From NCBI RefSeq assembly GCF_014648195.1, contig NZ_BMQQ01000021.1:67583-131582 (forward strand): a DNA stretch of 64,000 bases, written 5' to 3'. A program made the translations under genes and the position numbers. The notes beneath the pieces were generated by a model that saw only the letters and a list, made by a program, of their open reading frames with translations, had not been told where the DNA came from and ran no database searches. The first letter of the stretch is position 1; the number at the start of each line of letters is the position of its first letter. Below are positions 1 through 8,104 of this stretch, one piece after another. The DNA comes from Streptomyces purpureus. Lineage in GTDB: Bacteria; Actinomycetota; Actinomycetes; Streptomycetales; Streptomycetaceae.

Positions 1-763
1 CCAGGCGCCGGCCCCGGGCATCGGTCTGGCCGCGCAGGAGATTGACGTAGAGGCGGGAGCGCTCGTGGTCGGGGTGGGCGGGGTCCTGCTGGCTGTGGAC
101 CACGACCGTGCCCGGGCGGGCGAAGGCGGCGACGATGTCGACATGGCCCTGGGTGCCGTACATCCCGTAGTCGCCGGCCAGGCCGTGCGGGAGCCAGATC
201 GCCTTGGTGGTGCCGAGCTTGGCGTGGATCTCCGCCTCGACCTGGGCGCGGGTCCACTCGGGGTTACGGCCGGCGCCGAGCTGGACGGTGTCGGTCAGCA
301 GGACCGTGCCCTCGCCGTCGACGTGGATGGCGCCGCCCTCGTTGACCAGCGGGCTGCTCAGCACGGACACGCCCGCGAGGTCGGCGACATGGCGGGCGAT
401 CTTGGAGTCGTGCTCCCAGCGCGCCCAGTCCTGTCCGCCCCAGCCGTTGAACACCCAGTCCACTGCGGCCAGTTGGCTGCCATCGGTGACGAAGGTGGGG
501 CCGATGTCCCGCATCCAGGCGTCGTCGAGCTCGCGCTCGACGAGGTCGATGTCCGGGCCGAGCAGGTCGCGCGCCGAGTCGCCCTGGCCGGGGCCGTGCA
601 CCACCGTCACCGGCTCGAAGCGGCGGACCGCCCGGGCGACGGCCGCCCAGGCCGCGCGGGCCTCGGCGAGCTCCTCGTCGTCGGTGAAGGTGGGGTTGGG
701 GCCGGGCCAGGCCATCCACGTGCGCTCGTGCGGCGCCCACTCGGGCGGCATACGGAAGGTCAT
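1..763 (-). CDS. Agmatine deiminase / PAD_porph family protein (partial)
   Basis: Guanidino-group hydrolase of the agmatine deiminase (PAD_porph) family; the characterised enzymes convert agmatine to N-carbamoylputrescine and ammonia in the cytosol. The reading frame begins MTFRMPPEWAPHERTWMAWP, and shows the family landmarks WMRDIGP near residue 85, an IHVDGEG segment near residue 145, and a GHVDIV segment near residue 205 that carries the His/Asp pair. A GDYGMYGT insertion precedes GHVD and suggests a subgroup whose substrate may not be agmatine. The gene runs off the left edge, so the C-terminal catalytic Cys is not visible (about 254 of an expected ~340 residues). It starts 8 bases after the urease-like alpha gene and must be co-transcribed with it. 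Confidence 0.85.
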   Translation of the reverse strand, partial: MTFRMPPEWAPHERTWMAWPGPNPTFTDDEELAEARAAWAAVARAVRRFEPVTVVHGPGQGDSARDLLGPDIDLVERELDDAWMRDIGPTFVTDGSQLAAVDWVFNGWGGQDWARWEHDSKIARHVADLAGVSVLSSPLVNEGGAIHVDGEGTVLLTDTVQLGAGRNPEWTRAQVEAEIHAKLGTTKAIWLPHGLAGDYGMYGTQGHVDIVAAFARPGTVVVHSQQDPAHPDHERSRLYVNLLRGQTDARGRRL

Positions 764-771
764 GTCAGTCC

Positions 772-2454
772 TCAGAGGAAGTAGAGGCGGTTGAGGGAGA
801 TGGACTCGGCCGGTTCGGAGCGGATCGGGTCGCCGTCGAGGGTGACCAGTCCGGTCCGGCCGTCGACGGAGACGTCTCCGATACGGGAGTTGAGGAGGAG
901 GTTGCCGGGGCCGATGCCGCGGGTGCCGCGGACGGCGACCCGGCGGCGGCGGGTCGGCAGCCGGTCGGAGCCGAGGTCCACGGCGGCCTGGGCGACGAAC
1001 GCGACGGAGATCTCCGCCGGGGTGGCGCCGTGCGCGCCGAACTGCGGTCCGAGGACCAGCGGTTCGCAGGTGTCGGTGGCGGCGTTGGGGTCGCCGACGA
1101 CGCCGTACGCCGGGAAGCCCGACTTGAGGACCAGCTGCGGCTTGGCGCCGAAGTACTGCGGGCTCCACAGCACGATGTCGGCCATCTTGCCGACCTCGAT
1201 GGAGCCGATCTCGTGCGCGAGGCCGTGGGCGATGGCGGGGTTGATGGTCAGCTTGGCGATGTAGCGCAGGACGCGCGCGTTGTCGTCGTGCGCCCCGTCG
1301 CCCGTCATGGGGCCGAGCTCGGCCTTCATCTTGCCGGCCATGGCGAAGGTCCGGCGTACGGTCTCGCCGGCCCTTCCCATGCCCTGCGCGTCCGACGAGG
1401 TGATGCCGATCGCGCCGAGGTCGTGCAGGACGTCTTCGGCGCCCATGGTCCCGGCGCGGATCCGGTCCCGAGCCATGGCGGCGTCGCCGGGCAGGTCCGT
1501 CTTCAGGTCGTGGACGGAGACGATCATGCCGTAGTGCTCGGCGACCGCGTCCCGGCCGAAGGGGAGGGTGGGGTTGGTGGAGGAGCCGATGACGTTCGGC
1601 ACGCCCGCCATCTTGAGCACGTTGGGGACGTGTCCGCCGCCGCAGCCCTCGATGTGGAAGGCGTGGATGGTCCGGCCGTCCAGCACCCGCAGGGTGTCCT
1701 CGACGGAGAGGCATTCGTTGAGGCCGTCGCTGTGCAGCGCGACCTGGACGTCGTGCTCCTCGGCGACCCGCAGGGCGGTGTCCAGGGCGCGGGTATGGGC
1801 GCCCATGTCCTCGTGGACCTTGAAGCCGGAGGCGCCGCCCTCGGCGAGCGCCTCCACGAGCGGGGCGGGGTCGGAGGACGAGCCGCGGCCGAGAAAGCCG
1901 ATGTTGACGGGCCAGGCGTCGAAGGCGCTGAAGGCGTGCTTGAGCGCCCAGGGCGAGTTGACGCCGACGCCCCACACCGGACCGAACTCCTGACCGATGA
2001 CGGTGGTGACGCCGCTCGCCAGCGAGGCCTCCATGATCCTCGGGGAGAGGAGATGGACATGGGTGTCGACGGCGCCGGCGGTGGCGATCATGCCCTCGCC
2101 GGAGACGATCGACGTGCCGGTCCCGACGACGACGTCCACGCCGTCGAGGGTGTCGGGGTTGCCGGCCCGGCCGATGGCGTGGATCCGGCCTTCGCGGATG
2201 CCGATCGACACCTTGCGGATGCCCTGCACGGCGTCGATGACGAGGACGTTGCTGATGACCACGTCACAGGTCTCGCGCACGGCGGCGGCCTTCAGGTGCA
2301 GTCCGTCCCGGGCCGTCTTGCCGAAGCCGGCGAGGAACTCGTCCCCCGGCTTCTGGGCGTCGGAATCGACGCGCACGACGAGCCCGGAGTCGCCCAGGAC
2401 GACCCGGTCGCCTGCGCGCGGGCCGTGGACGGATGCGTATTCGTACGGGTCCAT
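772..2454 (-). CDS. Urease alpha subunit paralogue (UreC-like) with altered active-site flap
   Basis: 560-aa nickel amidohydrolase of the urease alpha family. All metal ligands can be placed: HVH at 131/133, the carbamylated Lys in KVHED at 211, His240 (ALHSD), His266 (FHIEG) and Asp354 (TSSDAQ); the catalytic flap His is His314. The flap Cys next to it in classical ureases (MVCHHL in Klebsiella) is Val313 here (IVSVHDL), in a gap-free alignment, and the following His is Asp. The ATG at 2454 overlaps the TGA of the upstream fused gamma/beta gene (TGATG), so the two are translationally coupled. No ureD/E/F/G maturation genes are in the window. Family membership is certain; urea as substrate is not. 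It resembles the second, divergent urease locus of Streptomyces rather than the canonical ureABCFGD set. Confidence 0.93.
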   Translation of the reverse strand: MDPYEYASVHGPRAGDRVVLGDSGLVVRVDSDAQKPGDEFLAGFGKTARDGLHLKAAAVRETCDVVISNVLVIDAVQGIRKVSIGIREGRIHAIGRAGNPDTLDGVDVVVGTGTSIVSGEGMIATAGAVDTHVHLLSPRIMEASLASGVTTVIGQEFGPVWGVGVNSPWALKHAFSAFDAWPVNIGFLGRGSSSDPAPLVEALAEGGASGFKVHEDMGAHTRALDTALRVAEEHDVQVALHSDGLNECLSVEDTLRVLDGRTIHAFHIEGCGGGHVPNVLKMAGVPNVIGSSTNPTLPFGRDAVAEHYGMIVSVHDLKTDLPGDAAMARDRIRAGTMGAEDVLHDLGAIGITSSDAQGMGRAGETVRRTFAMAGKMKAELGPMTGDGAHDDNARVLRYIAKLTINPAIAHGLAHEIGSIEVGKMADIVLWSPQYFGAKPQLVLKSGFPAYGVVGDPNAATDTCEPLVLGPQFGAHGATPAEISVAFVAQAAVDLGSDRLPTRRRRVAVRGTRGIGPGNLLLNSRIGDVSVDGRTGLVTLDGDPIRSEPAESISLNRLYFL

Positions 2455-3137
2455 CAGCTGACCTCCACTCCCAGATAGCCGCAGGCCGCTGCCCTGCGTA
2501 GCGCCTCTTCCTTCGCGCCGGGCGCGTCCAGCGGGCCGTCGACGAGACCGGCGAAACCGATCGCGATCCGGTCGCCGCCGATCGGTACGAGTCCGACGGT
2601 GGCCTCGCCGCCCGGGTCGAAGCGGAAGGAGGACCCGGCGGGGACGCACAGACGCATGCCGTAGGCGGCGGCCCGGTCGAAGTCGAGGCGCGGGTTGGCC
2701 TCGAAGAAGTGGAAGTGCGAGGTGACGCCGACCGGGACGGTGGCGGTGTTGCGCACGCTCACCGTGACCGCCGGTTCCTGCTCGGCGTGCGGCGGCGCGG
2801 GCAGCAGCGCTCCCGGCGCGTCCGCGCCCGATCCGGCCCCCAGGGGCTGGGAGACCACGGCGAGCCGCGATCCGTCCTCGAAGACGGCCTCGACATGGAC
2901 CTCGGTGACCACGTCGGCGACGCCCGGCAGGACGTCGTCGGGGCCGAGGACGCCGCGGGCCGCCTCGATCGCCTCGGCGAGCCGTCTGCCGTCGCGGGCC
3001 GCCTCGCAGACGGTGTCCGCGATCAGGGCGGTCGCCTCGGGGACATTGAGCTTCAGGCCCCGGGCCCGGCGGGCCCTGGCCAGTTCGGCCGCGCCGAAGA
3101 GCAGCAGCCGGTCGCGCTCCGTGGGGGTCAGTCGCAC
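2454..3137 (-). CDS. Fused urease gamma/beta subunit (UreAB-like)
   Basis: 227-aa protein: residues 1-100 match urease gamma (LTPTERDRLLLF start, then GLKLNVPEA and the VEAVFEDGSRL end), followed by a beta-like domain with SHFHFFEANPRLDFDR and AAYGMRLCVPAG. It would form the scaffold trimer around the alpha subunit. The GTG at 3137 is chosen because AGGAGG lies 9 bases upstream; a longer frame continues upstream but runs through the operator region. The fused arrangement is seen in some actinobacterial and Helicobacter-type ureases. First gene of the leftward operon; its promoter must lie in the intergenic stretch shared with the divergent NCS1 permease. Confidence 0.92.
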   Translation of the reverse strand: MRLTPTERDRLLLFGAAELARARRARGLKLNVPEATALIADTVCEAARDGRRLAEAIEAARGVLGPDDVLPGVADVVTEVHVEAVFEDGSRLAVVSQPLGAGSGADAPGALLPAPPHAEQEPAVTVSVRNTATVPVGVTSHFHFFEANPRLDFDRAAAYGMRLCVPAGSSFRFDPGGEATVGLVPIGGDRIAIGFAGLVDGPLDAPGAKEEALRRAAACGYLGVEVS

Positions 3138-3154
3138 GTCACCACACCTCCTGT

Positions 3155-3258
3155 TTGAGCAACACTCTAACCGGAGATTCAGCGCGCTCAAAGCATTGAC
3201 TCGGGGGCTTGTGGTAGTTCACATTGAGCGTCACTCTAATTATTGAGCGACGCTCGAA
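3155..3258. promoter_or_regulatory. Three copies of an operator-like inverted repeat
   Basis: Three 16-base copies lie between the divergent urease-like and permease genes: TTGAGCAACACTCTAA at 3155-3170, TTGAGCGTCACTCTAA at 3224-3239 and TTGAGCGACGCTCGAA at 3243-3258. The consensus TTGAGCRWCRCTCKAA is an imperfect palindrome centred on GAGCG-N-CGCTC. Size and symmetry suit a TetR- or GntR-type dimer controlling both directions (inference). A possible -35 TTGACT lies at 3196-3201. No regulator gene is adjacent in the visible sequence. Confidence 0.6.
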
Positions 3259-3301
3259 ATGCCGACCCTCGACGAGGCCGGAGAGCAGGGAGAGAGCCCC
3301 C

Positions 3302-4705
3302 ATGCCGATAGAACAGCGCGGAGTCGACACCATCCCGGACGCGGAACGCACCAGCGGCCCTCGCGACCTGATCGCGATCCTGCTGGGATCCAACCTCTGC
3401 CTGGGCGTCATCGTCTTCGGGTGGCTCCCGGTCTCCTTCGGGCTCGGCCTGTGGCCGGCGGTGACCTCGATCCTCGCGGGGACGGCCGTCGGCGTCCTGG
3501 TGACCGCGCCGCTGGCGCTGATCTCGCTGCGGACGGGCACCAACCTGTCCACCTCCAGCGGTGCCTTCTTCGGCGTACGCGGGCGCCTCGTCGGCTCGGT
3601 CGTGGGGCTCCTGCTCTCCCTCGGCTACACCGCGCTCACGCTGTGGATCGGCGGGGACGTGATGGTGGGCACCCTGGCCCGGCTGATCGGCCTGCCCACC
3701 GGCGGGCTCTCGCACACCCTCGTCTACACCCTGCTCGCGGGCTGTACCGTCGTCGCCGCGGTGTACGGCTACCGGCTGCTGCTCAAGCTCAGCAAGGCCC
3801 TCGCCCTCGGCATGACCGTGCTGCTCGCGCTCGGGATCTTCGCCTACGCGGGCGACTTCACCACCGCCGCCGTGCCCGACACGCCCTACCTGCTCGGCTC
3901 CTTCTGGCCGACCTGGGTGCTCTCCGCGGTCGCCGCCGGGCTCAGCGGCCCGATCGCCTTCATCACCCTGCTCGGCGACTACACCCGCTACATCTCCCCG
4001 CGGCGGCACAGCTCCAAGGCCGTCTGGCGGGCCACCTGCCTGGGCCTCGCCGCCGGTCTGCTCGTACCCCAGCTCTTCGGCACCTTCACGGCGCTGGCCG
4101 CGCGCGGCTCGCTGGACTACGCCGGGCCGCTGGTCGACGCCTCCCCCGTCTGGTACCTCGTGCCGCTGCTGCTCGCCGCGACCGCCGGCTCGATCGGCAA
4201 CGCCGGTCTGATGCTCTACTCGATGGGCCTCGACCTGGACGCCATCCTGCCTCGCGCCACCCGGGCCCGGGCCACGCTCGCGGTGGCCGTCGTGGCGACC
4301 GCCTTCGTCTTCCTCGGCCACTTCGCCTGGGACGCGCAGTCGGCGATGACCTCCTTCGTCCTGCTGCTCACGGCGGTCGGCACCCCCTGGGCGGTGATCA
4401 CCCTGATCGGGCACGCCCGCTGCGGCGGCGAGTACGAGCCGGAGGCCCTCCAGGTCTACAACCGCCGCGCCCGCGGCGGCGTCTACTGGTTCCAGGCCGG
4501 CTGGCACCCGCGCGCCGCGGCCGCCTGGGCGCTGGGCGCCGCGGTCGGCCTGGCGTCGGTCTCCACCCCGCTGTACGAGGGCCCGCTGCTCGCCCTGACC
4601 GGCGGGATCGACTGCAGTTTCATCCTCTCCGGCGTGGTCGGCGGCGCGCTGTACGCGGCGCTCACCCCGCGCGCCTACGCCGTGGCCGAGAGGTCCTTGG
4701 CGTAG
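3302..4705 (+). CDS. NCS1-family nucleobase/cation symporter (cytosine permease-like)
   Basis: 467-aa integral membrane protein with about 12 hydrophobic segments and the NCS1 pattern: an N-terminal NLCLGVIVFGWLPVSFGLGL helix, a LSTSSGAFFGVRG loop, and GPIAFITLLGDYTRYISPRR in the middle. NCS1 transporters import nucleobases, hydantoins, allantoin, thiamine and similar nitrogen compounds. Start ATG at 3302, with an AGGGAG-type ribosome site 8-10 bases upstream. It is divergent from the fused urease gene and shares the repeated operator, so it probably imports the compound that the urease-like and agmatine-deiminase-like enzymes break down. The substrate cannot be read from the sequence. Its 3' end overlaps the tail of the next, convergent gene by about 31 bases. 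Confidence 0.9.
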   Translation: MPIEQRGVDTIPDAERTSGPRDLIAILLGSNLCLGVIVFGWLPVSFGLGLWPAVTSILAGTAVGVLVTAPLALISLRTGTNLSTSSGAFFGVRGRLVGSVVGLLLSLGYTALTLWIGGDVMVGTLARLIGLPTGGLSHTLVYTLLAGCTVVAAVYGYRLLLKLSKALALGMTVLLALGIFAYAGDFTTAAVPDTPYLLGSFWPTWVLSAVAAGLSGPIAFITLLGDYTRYISPRRHSSKAVWRATCLGLAAGLLVPQLFGTFTALAARGSLDYAGPLVDASPVWYLVPLLLAATAGSIGNAGLMLYSMGLDLDAILPRATRARATLAVAVVATAFVFLGHFAWDAQSAMTSFVLLLTAVGTPWAVITLIGHARCGGEYEPEALQVYNRRARGGVYWFQAGWHPRAAAAWALGAAVGLASVSTPLYEGPLLALTGGIDCSFILSGVVGGALYAALTPRAYAVAERSLA

Positions 4706-5226
4706 AAGGCGATGGCCGGCCGCAGCTCCGCGACGGTCGGGTCGTCGCTGGTGGCGGCGAGCAGCTCCAGCAGGAGCCGTATCGACTCCTCGTGACGGCC
4801 GGTGTTGTGCAGGGCCATGGCGAGGAAGGTCCGCAGCCCGCCGTGGTCCGGGAACAGCTCCACCGCCCGGCGCAGCAGCCGCTCGGCGTCCTCGTACCGC
4901 CCGAGCACGCGGTACGTGCTGCCGAGGCCGAGCATCGCCCCGGCCCGGTCCTCGTCGGACAGCGTGCCCGGCCCGGCTCCGGACAGCGCGCCCGGCCCGG
5001 CGCCGTTGCCCGGCCCGTCCCCGGCCAGCGCCCGCTCGTAGAACGGCACCGCCTCCGCCTCCAGGCCGAGCACGTCGTGCGCCCAGGCGGTCTGGTAGGC
5101 GATCTCCCGGTCTTCGGGCCACCGCCCGGCGAGCGCGAGCAGCCTCCCGCGGGCCTCCTCACGCTCCCCGCGCTCACGCAGCGCCACTGCCTCGGCCAGC
5201 TGTCGGTCCCGCTCGTCCGTCGTCAT
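4675..5226 (-). CDS. Tetratricopeptide-repeat protein, function unknown
   Basis: 183-aa soluble protein made mostly of TPR-like helical pairs: ALRERGEREEARGRLLALAGRWP, then FYERAL, then GLGSTYRVLGRYEDAERLLRRAVELFPDHGGL-type repeats, ending LRPAIAFYAKDLSATA. A short Gly/Pro/Ala insert (GDGPGNGAGPGALSGAGPG) separates the second and third repeats. The start is ATG 5226 (MTTDERDRQL); an in-frame ATG at 5235 is possible, and neither has a strong ribosome site. Proteins of this shape occur near ilvE in other Streptomyces. It is probably a protein-interaction module; no partner can be named. Confidence 0.8.
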   Translation of the reverse strand: MTTDERDRQLAEAVALRERGEREEARGRLLALAGRWPEDREIAYQTAWAHDVLGLEAEAVPFYERALAGDGPGNGAGPGALSGAGPGTLSDEDRAGAMLGLGSTYRVLGRYEDAERLLRRAVELFPDHGGLRTFLAMALHNTGRHEESIRLLLELLAATSDDPTVAELRPAIAFYAKDLSATA

Positions 5227-5300
5227 GGCGCCCATTGTGGAACACGGGTACGACAACGGGCCGCGCCTCTCGCGAAGAGGCACGGCCGTCGTGGTGCCGG

Positions 5301-6389
5301 CTACGCCAGCTCGTGGGTCCAGCCGTGGACGTCCTCGGCCTTGCCCGTCTGGATGTCGAGCAGGGCCTGGCGCAGCTTGCGGGTGACCTCGCCCGGCTCG
5401 CCGCCGGACTGCTGCCACTCGCCGGAGGCGCACTTGACCGTGCCGACGGGGGTGATCACCGCGGCCGTGCCACAGGCGAAGACCTCCTTGAGCGTGCCGT
5501 TCTCGGTGTCGGCGCGCCACTGGTCGATGGAGATCCGCCCCTCCTCGGAGGCGTAGCCGAGGTCCTTGGCGAGGGTGAGGAGCGAGTCACGGGTGACGCC
5601 GGCGAGCAGCGAGCCGGTGAGCTCGGGGGTGACGATCCGGTCCTCGTACACGAAGTAGAGGTTCATGCCGCCCAGTTCCTCGACCCACTTGTGCTCGACG
5701 GCGTCGAGGTAGGCGACCTGGTCGCAGCCCTTGGCGGCGGCCTCGGCCTGGGCGAGCAGGGAGGCGGCGTAGTTGCCGCCGGTCTTGGCGTCGCCCATGC
5801 CGCCGGGGACGGCGCGGACGCGGTCCTCGGAGACCCAGATGGAGACCGGCTTGACGCCACCGGGGAAGTAGGCGCCGGCGGGGGAGGCGATGACCACGAA
5901 GAGGTATTCGTTGGCGGGCTTCACGCCGAGTCCGACCTCGGTGGCGATCATGAAGGGGCGCAGGTAGAGCGAGGACTCGCCGCCGTGTGCGGGGACCCAG
6001 TCCTTGTCCTGCTGGACGAGGCGGTCGCAGGCCTCGAGGAAGGTCTCGACCGGCAGCTCGGGCATGGCGAGCCGGCGGGCGGAGGACTGGAAGCGGCGGG
6101 CGTTGGCCTCCGGGCGGAAGGTGACGACCGAGCCGTCGGGGCGGCGGTAGGCCTTCAGGCCCTCGAAGATCTCCTGGGCGTAGTGCAGGACGGTGGTGGC
6201 CGGGTCGAGGGAGAGCGGACCGTACGGCACCAGCTGACCGTCGTGCCAGCCGCGGCCCTCGGTCCACTTGATTGTCACCATGTGGTCGGTGAAGTGGCGG
6301 CCGAATCCGGGGTTCGCCAGGACCGCCTCGCGCTCCGCGTCGGACAGCGGGCTGGAGGAGGGCTTGAGCTCGATCGTGGGCGTCGTCAT
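5301..6389 (-). CDS. ilvE: Branched-chain amino acid aminotransferase
   Basis: 362-aa class IV PLP aminotransferase catalysing the last step of valine, leucine and isoleucine synthesis and the first of their breakdown, with 2-oxoglutarate/glutamate as partner. Landmarks: HYAQEIFEGLKAYRR at about 69-83, LYLRPFMIATEVGLGV, the PLP lysine Lys202 in GDAKTGGNYAAS, and KWVEELGGMNLYFV, all in the expected order and length. It starts at ATG 6389 and follows leuB on the same strand, with a strong terminator between them, so it likely has its own promoter in the 248-base gap. Confidence 0.97.
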   Translation of the reverse strand: MTTPTIELKPSSSPLSDAEREAVLANPGFGRHFTDHMVTIKWTEGRGWHDGQLVPYGPLSLDPATTVLHYAQEIFEGLKAYRRPDGSVVTFRPEANARRFQSSARRLAMPELPVETFLEACDRLVQQDKDWVPAHGGESSLYLRPFMIATEVGLGVKPANEYLFVVIASPAGAYFPGGVKPVSIWVSEDRVRAVPGGMGDAKTGGNYAASLLAQAEAAAKGCDQVAYLDAVEHKWVEELGGMNLYFVYEDRIVTPELTGSLLAGVTRDSLLTLAKDLGYASEEGRISIDQWRADTENGTLKEVFACGTAAVITPVGTVKCASGEWQQSGGEPGEVTRKLRQALLDIQTGKAEDVHGWTHELA

Positions 6390-6569
6390 GAGTGCGTGTC
6401 CTTCACCGTTTGTGTGTGTCGGACCGCGCTCACGCCGCTGCTGCTAGGACGTCCGAGCTTTCCCGCATGCCGCGGCCCCACGTTCGATTATCGCCCGCGT
6501 GGGCCGGTGGGGTGAAGCGGAGTGTTCGCGGTCCAGGGTTGATGGTGGCACCCCGCGACCGCAATGGTG

Positions 6570-6602
6570 AAGCCGCCGGGTGCGGATGCGACCCGGCGGC
6601 TT
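6570..6602 (-). terminator. Intrinsic terminator after leuB
   Basis: A perfect 12-bp stem (AAGCCGCCGGGT and ACCCGGCGGCTT) closes a 9-base loop 36 bases after the leuB stop. It occupies the leuB-ilvE gap and separates the two transcripts. Confidence 0.8.
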
Positions 6603-6637
6603 GTGTGCCTCACGTGGAAGGCGCGTCAGTCGGCGGG

Positions 6638-7678
6638 CTAGCCGGCTACTCGTACGGCGAGCGCGTCGCCGATCTCGTCGGTCGTCCGCGCGGAGCCGTC
6701 CCGGGCCGCGAGGTCGGCGGCGACGGCGTCCTCGATGCGGGCGGCCTCGGCGTCGAAGCCGAGGTGGCGCAGGAGGAGCGCGACGGACAGGATCGTCGCC
6801 GTCGGGTCGGCCTTGCCCTGGCCCGCGATGTCGGGCGCGGAGCCGTGGACGGGCTCGAACATGGACGGGAAGGTCCGGTCCGGGTTGATGTTGGCCGACG
6901 CGGCCAGGCCGATTCCGCCGGTCACGGCGGCGGCGAGGTCGGTCAGGATGTCACCGAAGAGGTTGTCGGTGACGATGACGTCGAAACGCTCGGGCTGGGT
7001 GACGAAGAAGATCGTCGCGGCGTCGACGTGCAGGTAGTCGGTGGTGACCTCGGGGTACTCCTGGCCCACCGTGTCGAAGATCTTCTTCCACATGTGGCCG
7101 GCGTGGACGAGGACGTTGTTCTTGTGGACCAGCGTCAGCTTCTTGCGGGGGCGGGCGTTGGCCCGCTCGTACGCATCGCGGACGACGCGCTCGACGCCGT
7201 ACGCGGTGTTGAGGCTCACCTCGGTGGCGACCTCGGCGGGCGTGCCGGTGCGCAGCGAGCCGCCGTTGCCGGTGTACGGGCCCTCGGTGCCCTCGCGGAC
7301 GACGACGAAGTCGATCTCGGGGCGGCCGGCCAGCGGGGTGGCGGTGTTGGGGAAGAGCTTCGACGGACGCAGGTTCACGTAGTGGTCGAAGGCGAAGCGG
7401 AGCTTGAGGAGCAGGCCCCGCTCCAGAACGCCGGAGGGCACGGACGGGTCGCCGATCGCGCCGAGCAGGATGGCGTCGTGGTTCTTGAGGGAGTCGAGCT
7501 CCGCGTCGGGGAGGGTCTCTCCGGTGCGGTGCCAGCGCCGGGCGCCGAGGTCGTACTCCTTGGTCTCCAGCTTCACGTCCTGCGGAAGGACGGCCGTAAG
7601 GACCTTGAGGCCCTGGGCCACGACCTCCTGGCCGATGCCGTCACCGGGGATCACTGCGAGATTGATGCTGCGAGACAT
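6638..7678 (-). CDS. leuB: 3-isopropylmalate dehydrogenase
   Basis: 346-aa NAD-dependent decarboxylating dehydrogenase of leucine synthesis, oxidising 3-isopropylmalate. It opens INLAVIPGDGIGQEVVAQ, carries the family segment ANARPRKKLTLVHKNNVL, DVIVTDNLFGDILTDLAAAV with the metal-binding Asp residues, and the cofactor-binding GSAPDIAGQGKADPTA loop. This is the short actinobacterial form of about 345 residues. The start ATG at 7678 gives the standard N-terminus. It is followed by a terminator and then ilvE. Confidence 0.97.
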   Translation of the reverse strand: MSRSINLAVIPGDGIGQEVVAQGLKVLTAVLPQDVKLETKEYDLGARRWHRTGETLPDAELDSLKNHDAILLGAIGDPSVPSGVLERGLLLKLRFAFDHYVNLRPSKLFPNTATPLAGRPEIDFVVVREGTEGPYTGNGGSLRTGTPAEVATEVSLNTAYGVERVVRDAYERANARPRKKLTLVHKNNVLVHAGHMWKKIFDTVGQEYPEVTTDYLHVDAATIFFVTQPERFDVIVTDNLFGDILTDLAAAVTGGIGLAASANINPDRTFPSMFEPVHGSAPDIAGQGKADPTATILSVALLLRHLGFDAEAARIEDAVAADLAARDGSARTTDEIGDALAVRVAG

Positions 7679-7782
7679 GTCGGCACCCTACTCCCCGTCC
7701 CAGCCGTTGACACACGCCTGTCCACCATGCGGACGAGGTGAGTGCACGGCCGGGTACGGCGATCGGTGGTGGAGCGCTCGGC

Positions 7783-7914
7783 CTAGTGGCCGGTGGCGCC
7801 GCCGTTGTCCCTGCGGTCGAGGGCGCGCTGCAGGGCGGCGGCGGCGTTCTTGCGGGCGTCGTCGCTCGGACGGGCGACGGAGTGGCGGACGCGACGGAGG
7901 GTCTCAGCGGCCAT
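7783..7914 (-). CDS. Small conserved-looking protein, 43 aa
   Basis: A 43-aa basic helical peptide, MAAETLRRVRHSVARPSDDA then KNAAAALQRALDRRDNGGATGH. The ATG at 7914 is preceded by AAGGAG at a 9-base distance, which favours this start over a longer upstream frame. It lies upstream of leuB on the same strand with about 100 bases between. I recognise no domain. The spacing, ribosome site and codon use make a real gene likely. Confidence 0.6.
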   Translation of the reverse strand: MAAETLRRVRHSVARPSDDARKNAAAALQRALDRRDNGGATGH

Positions 7915-8104
7915 GATGATCGACTCCTTGAGATCAGGCGAATGATCGAAGGCGCCGGAAGGGGCGGGGAGCGGGCCCGCAGGGGTTGCCTGCGCGAGGG
8001 GCACGGCGCTCTCGACCGCCATTCGCTGATGGAGCGAGACGTTCGGCTTCTACAAAGCTAAGGGAGCCGGGGCTGTCTGTCTGCACAATTACTTGGGCTT
8101 CCTA

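Noticed and set aside
1030..2478. Long open frame on the plus strand opposite the urease-like gene
   Set aside because: Shadow of a GC-rich gene; low-complexity Gly/Asp/Val composition and no family resemblance.
3224..3301. TTG start upstream of the NCS1 permease giving 26 more residues
   Set aside because: It would translate through the operator repeats; ATG 3302 has a proper ribosome site and the family N-terminus.
6430..6468. Possible 12-aa leader peptide MRESSDVLAAAA upstream of ilvE
   Set aside because: Only one Val and one Leu codon, no ribosome site and no terminator hairpin follows, unlike the ilvB leader.
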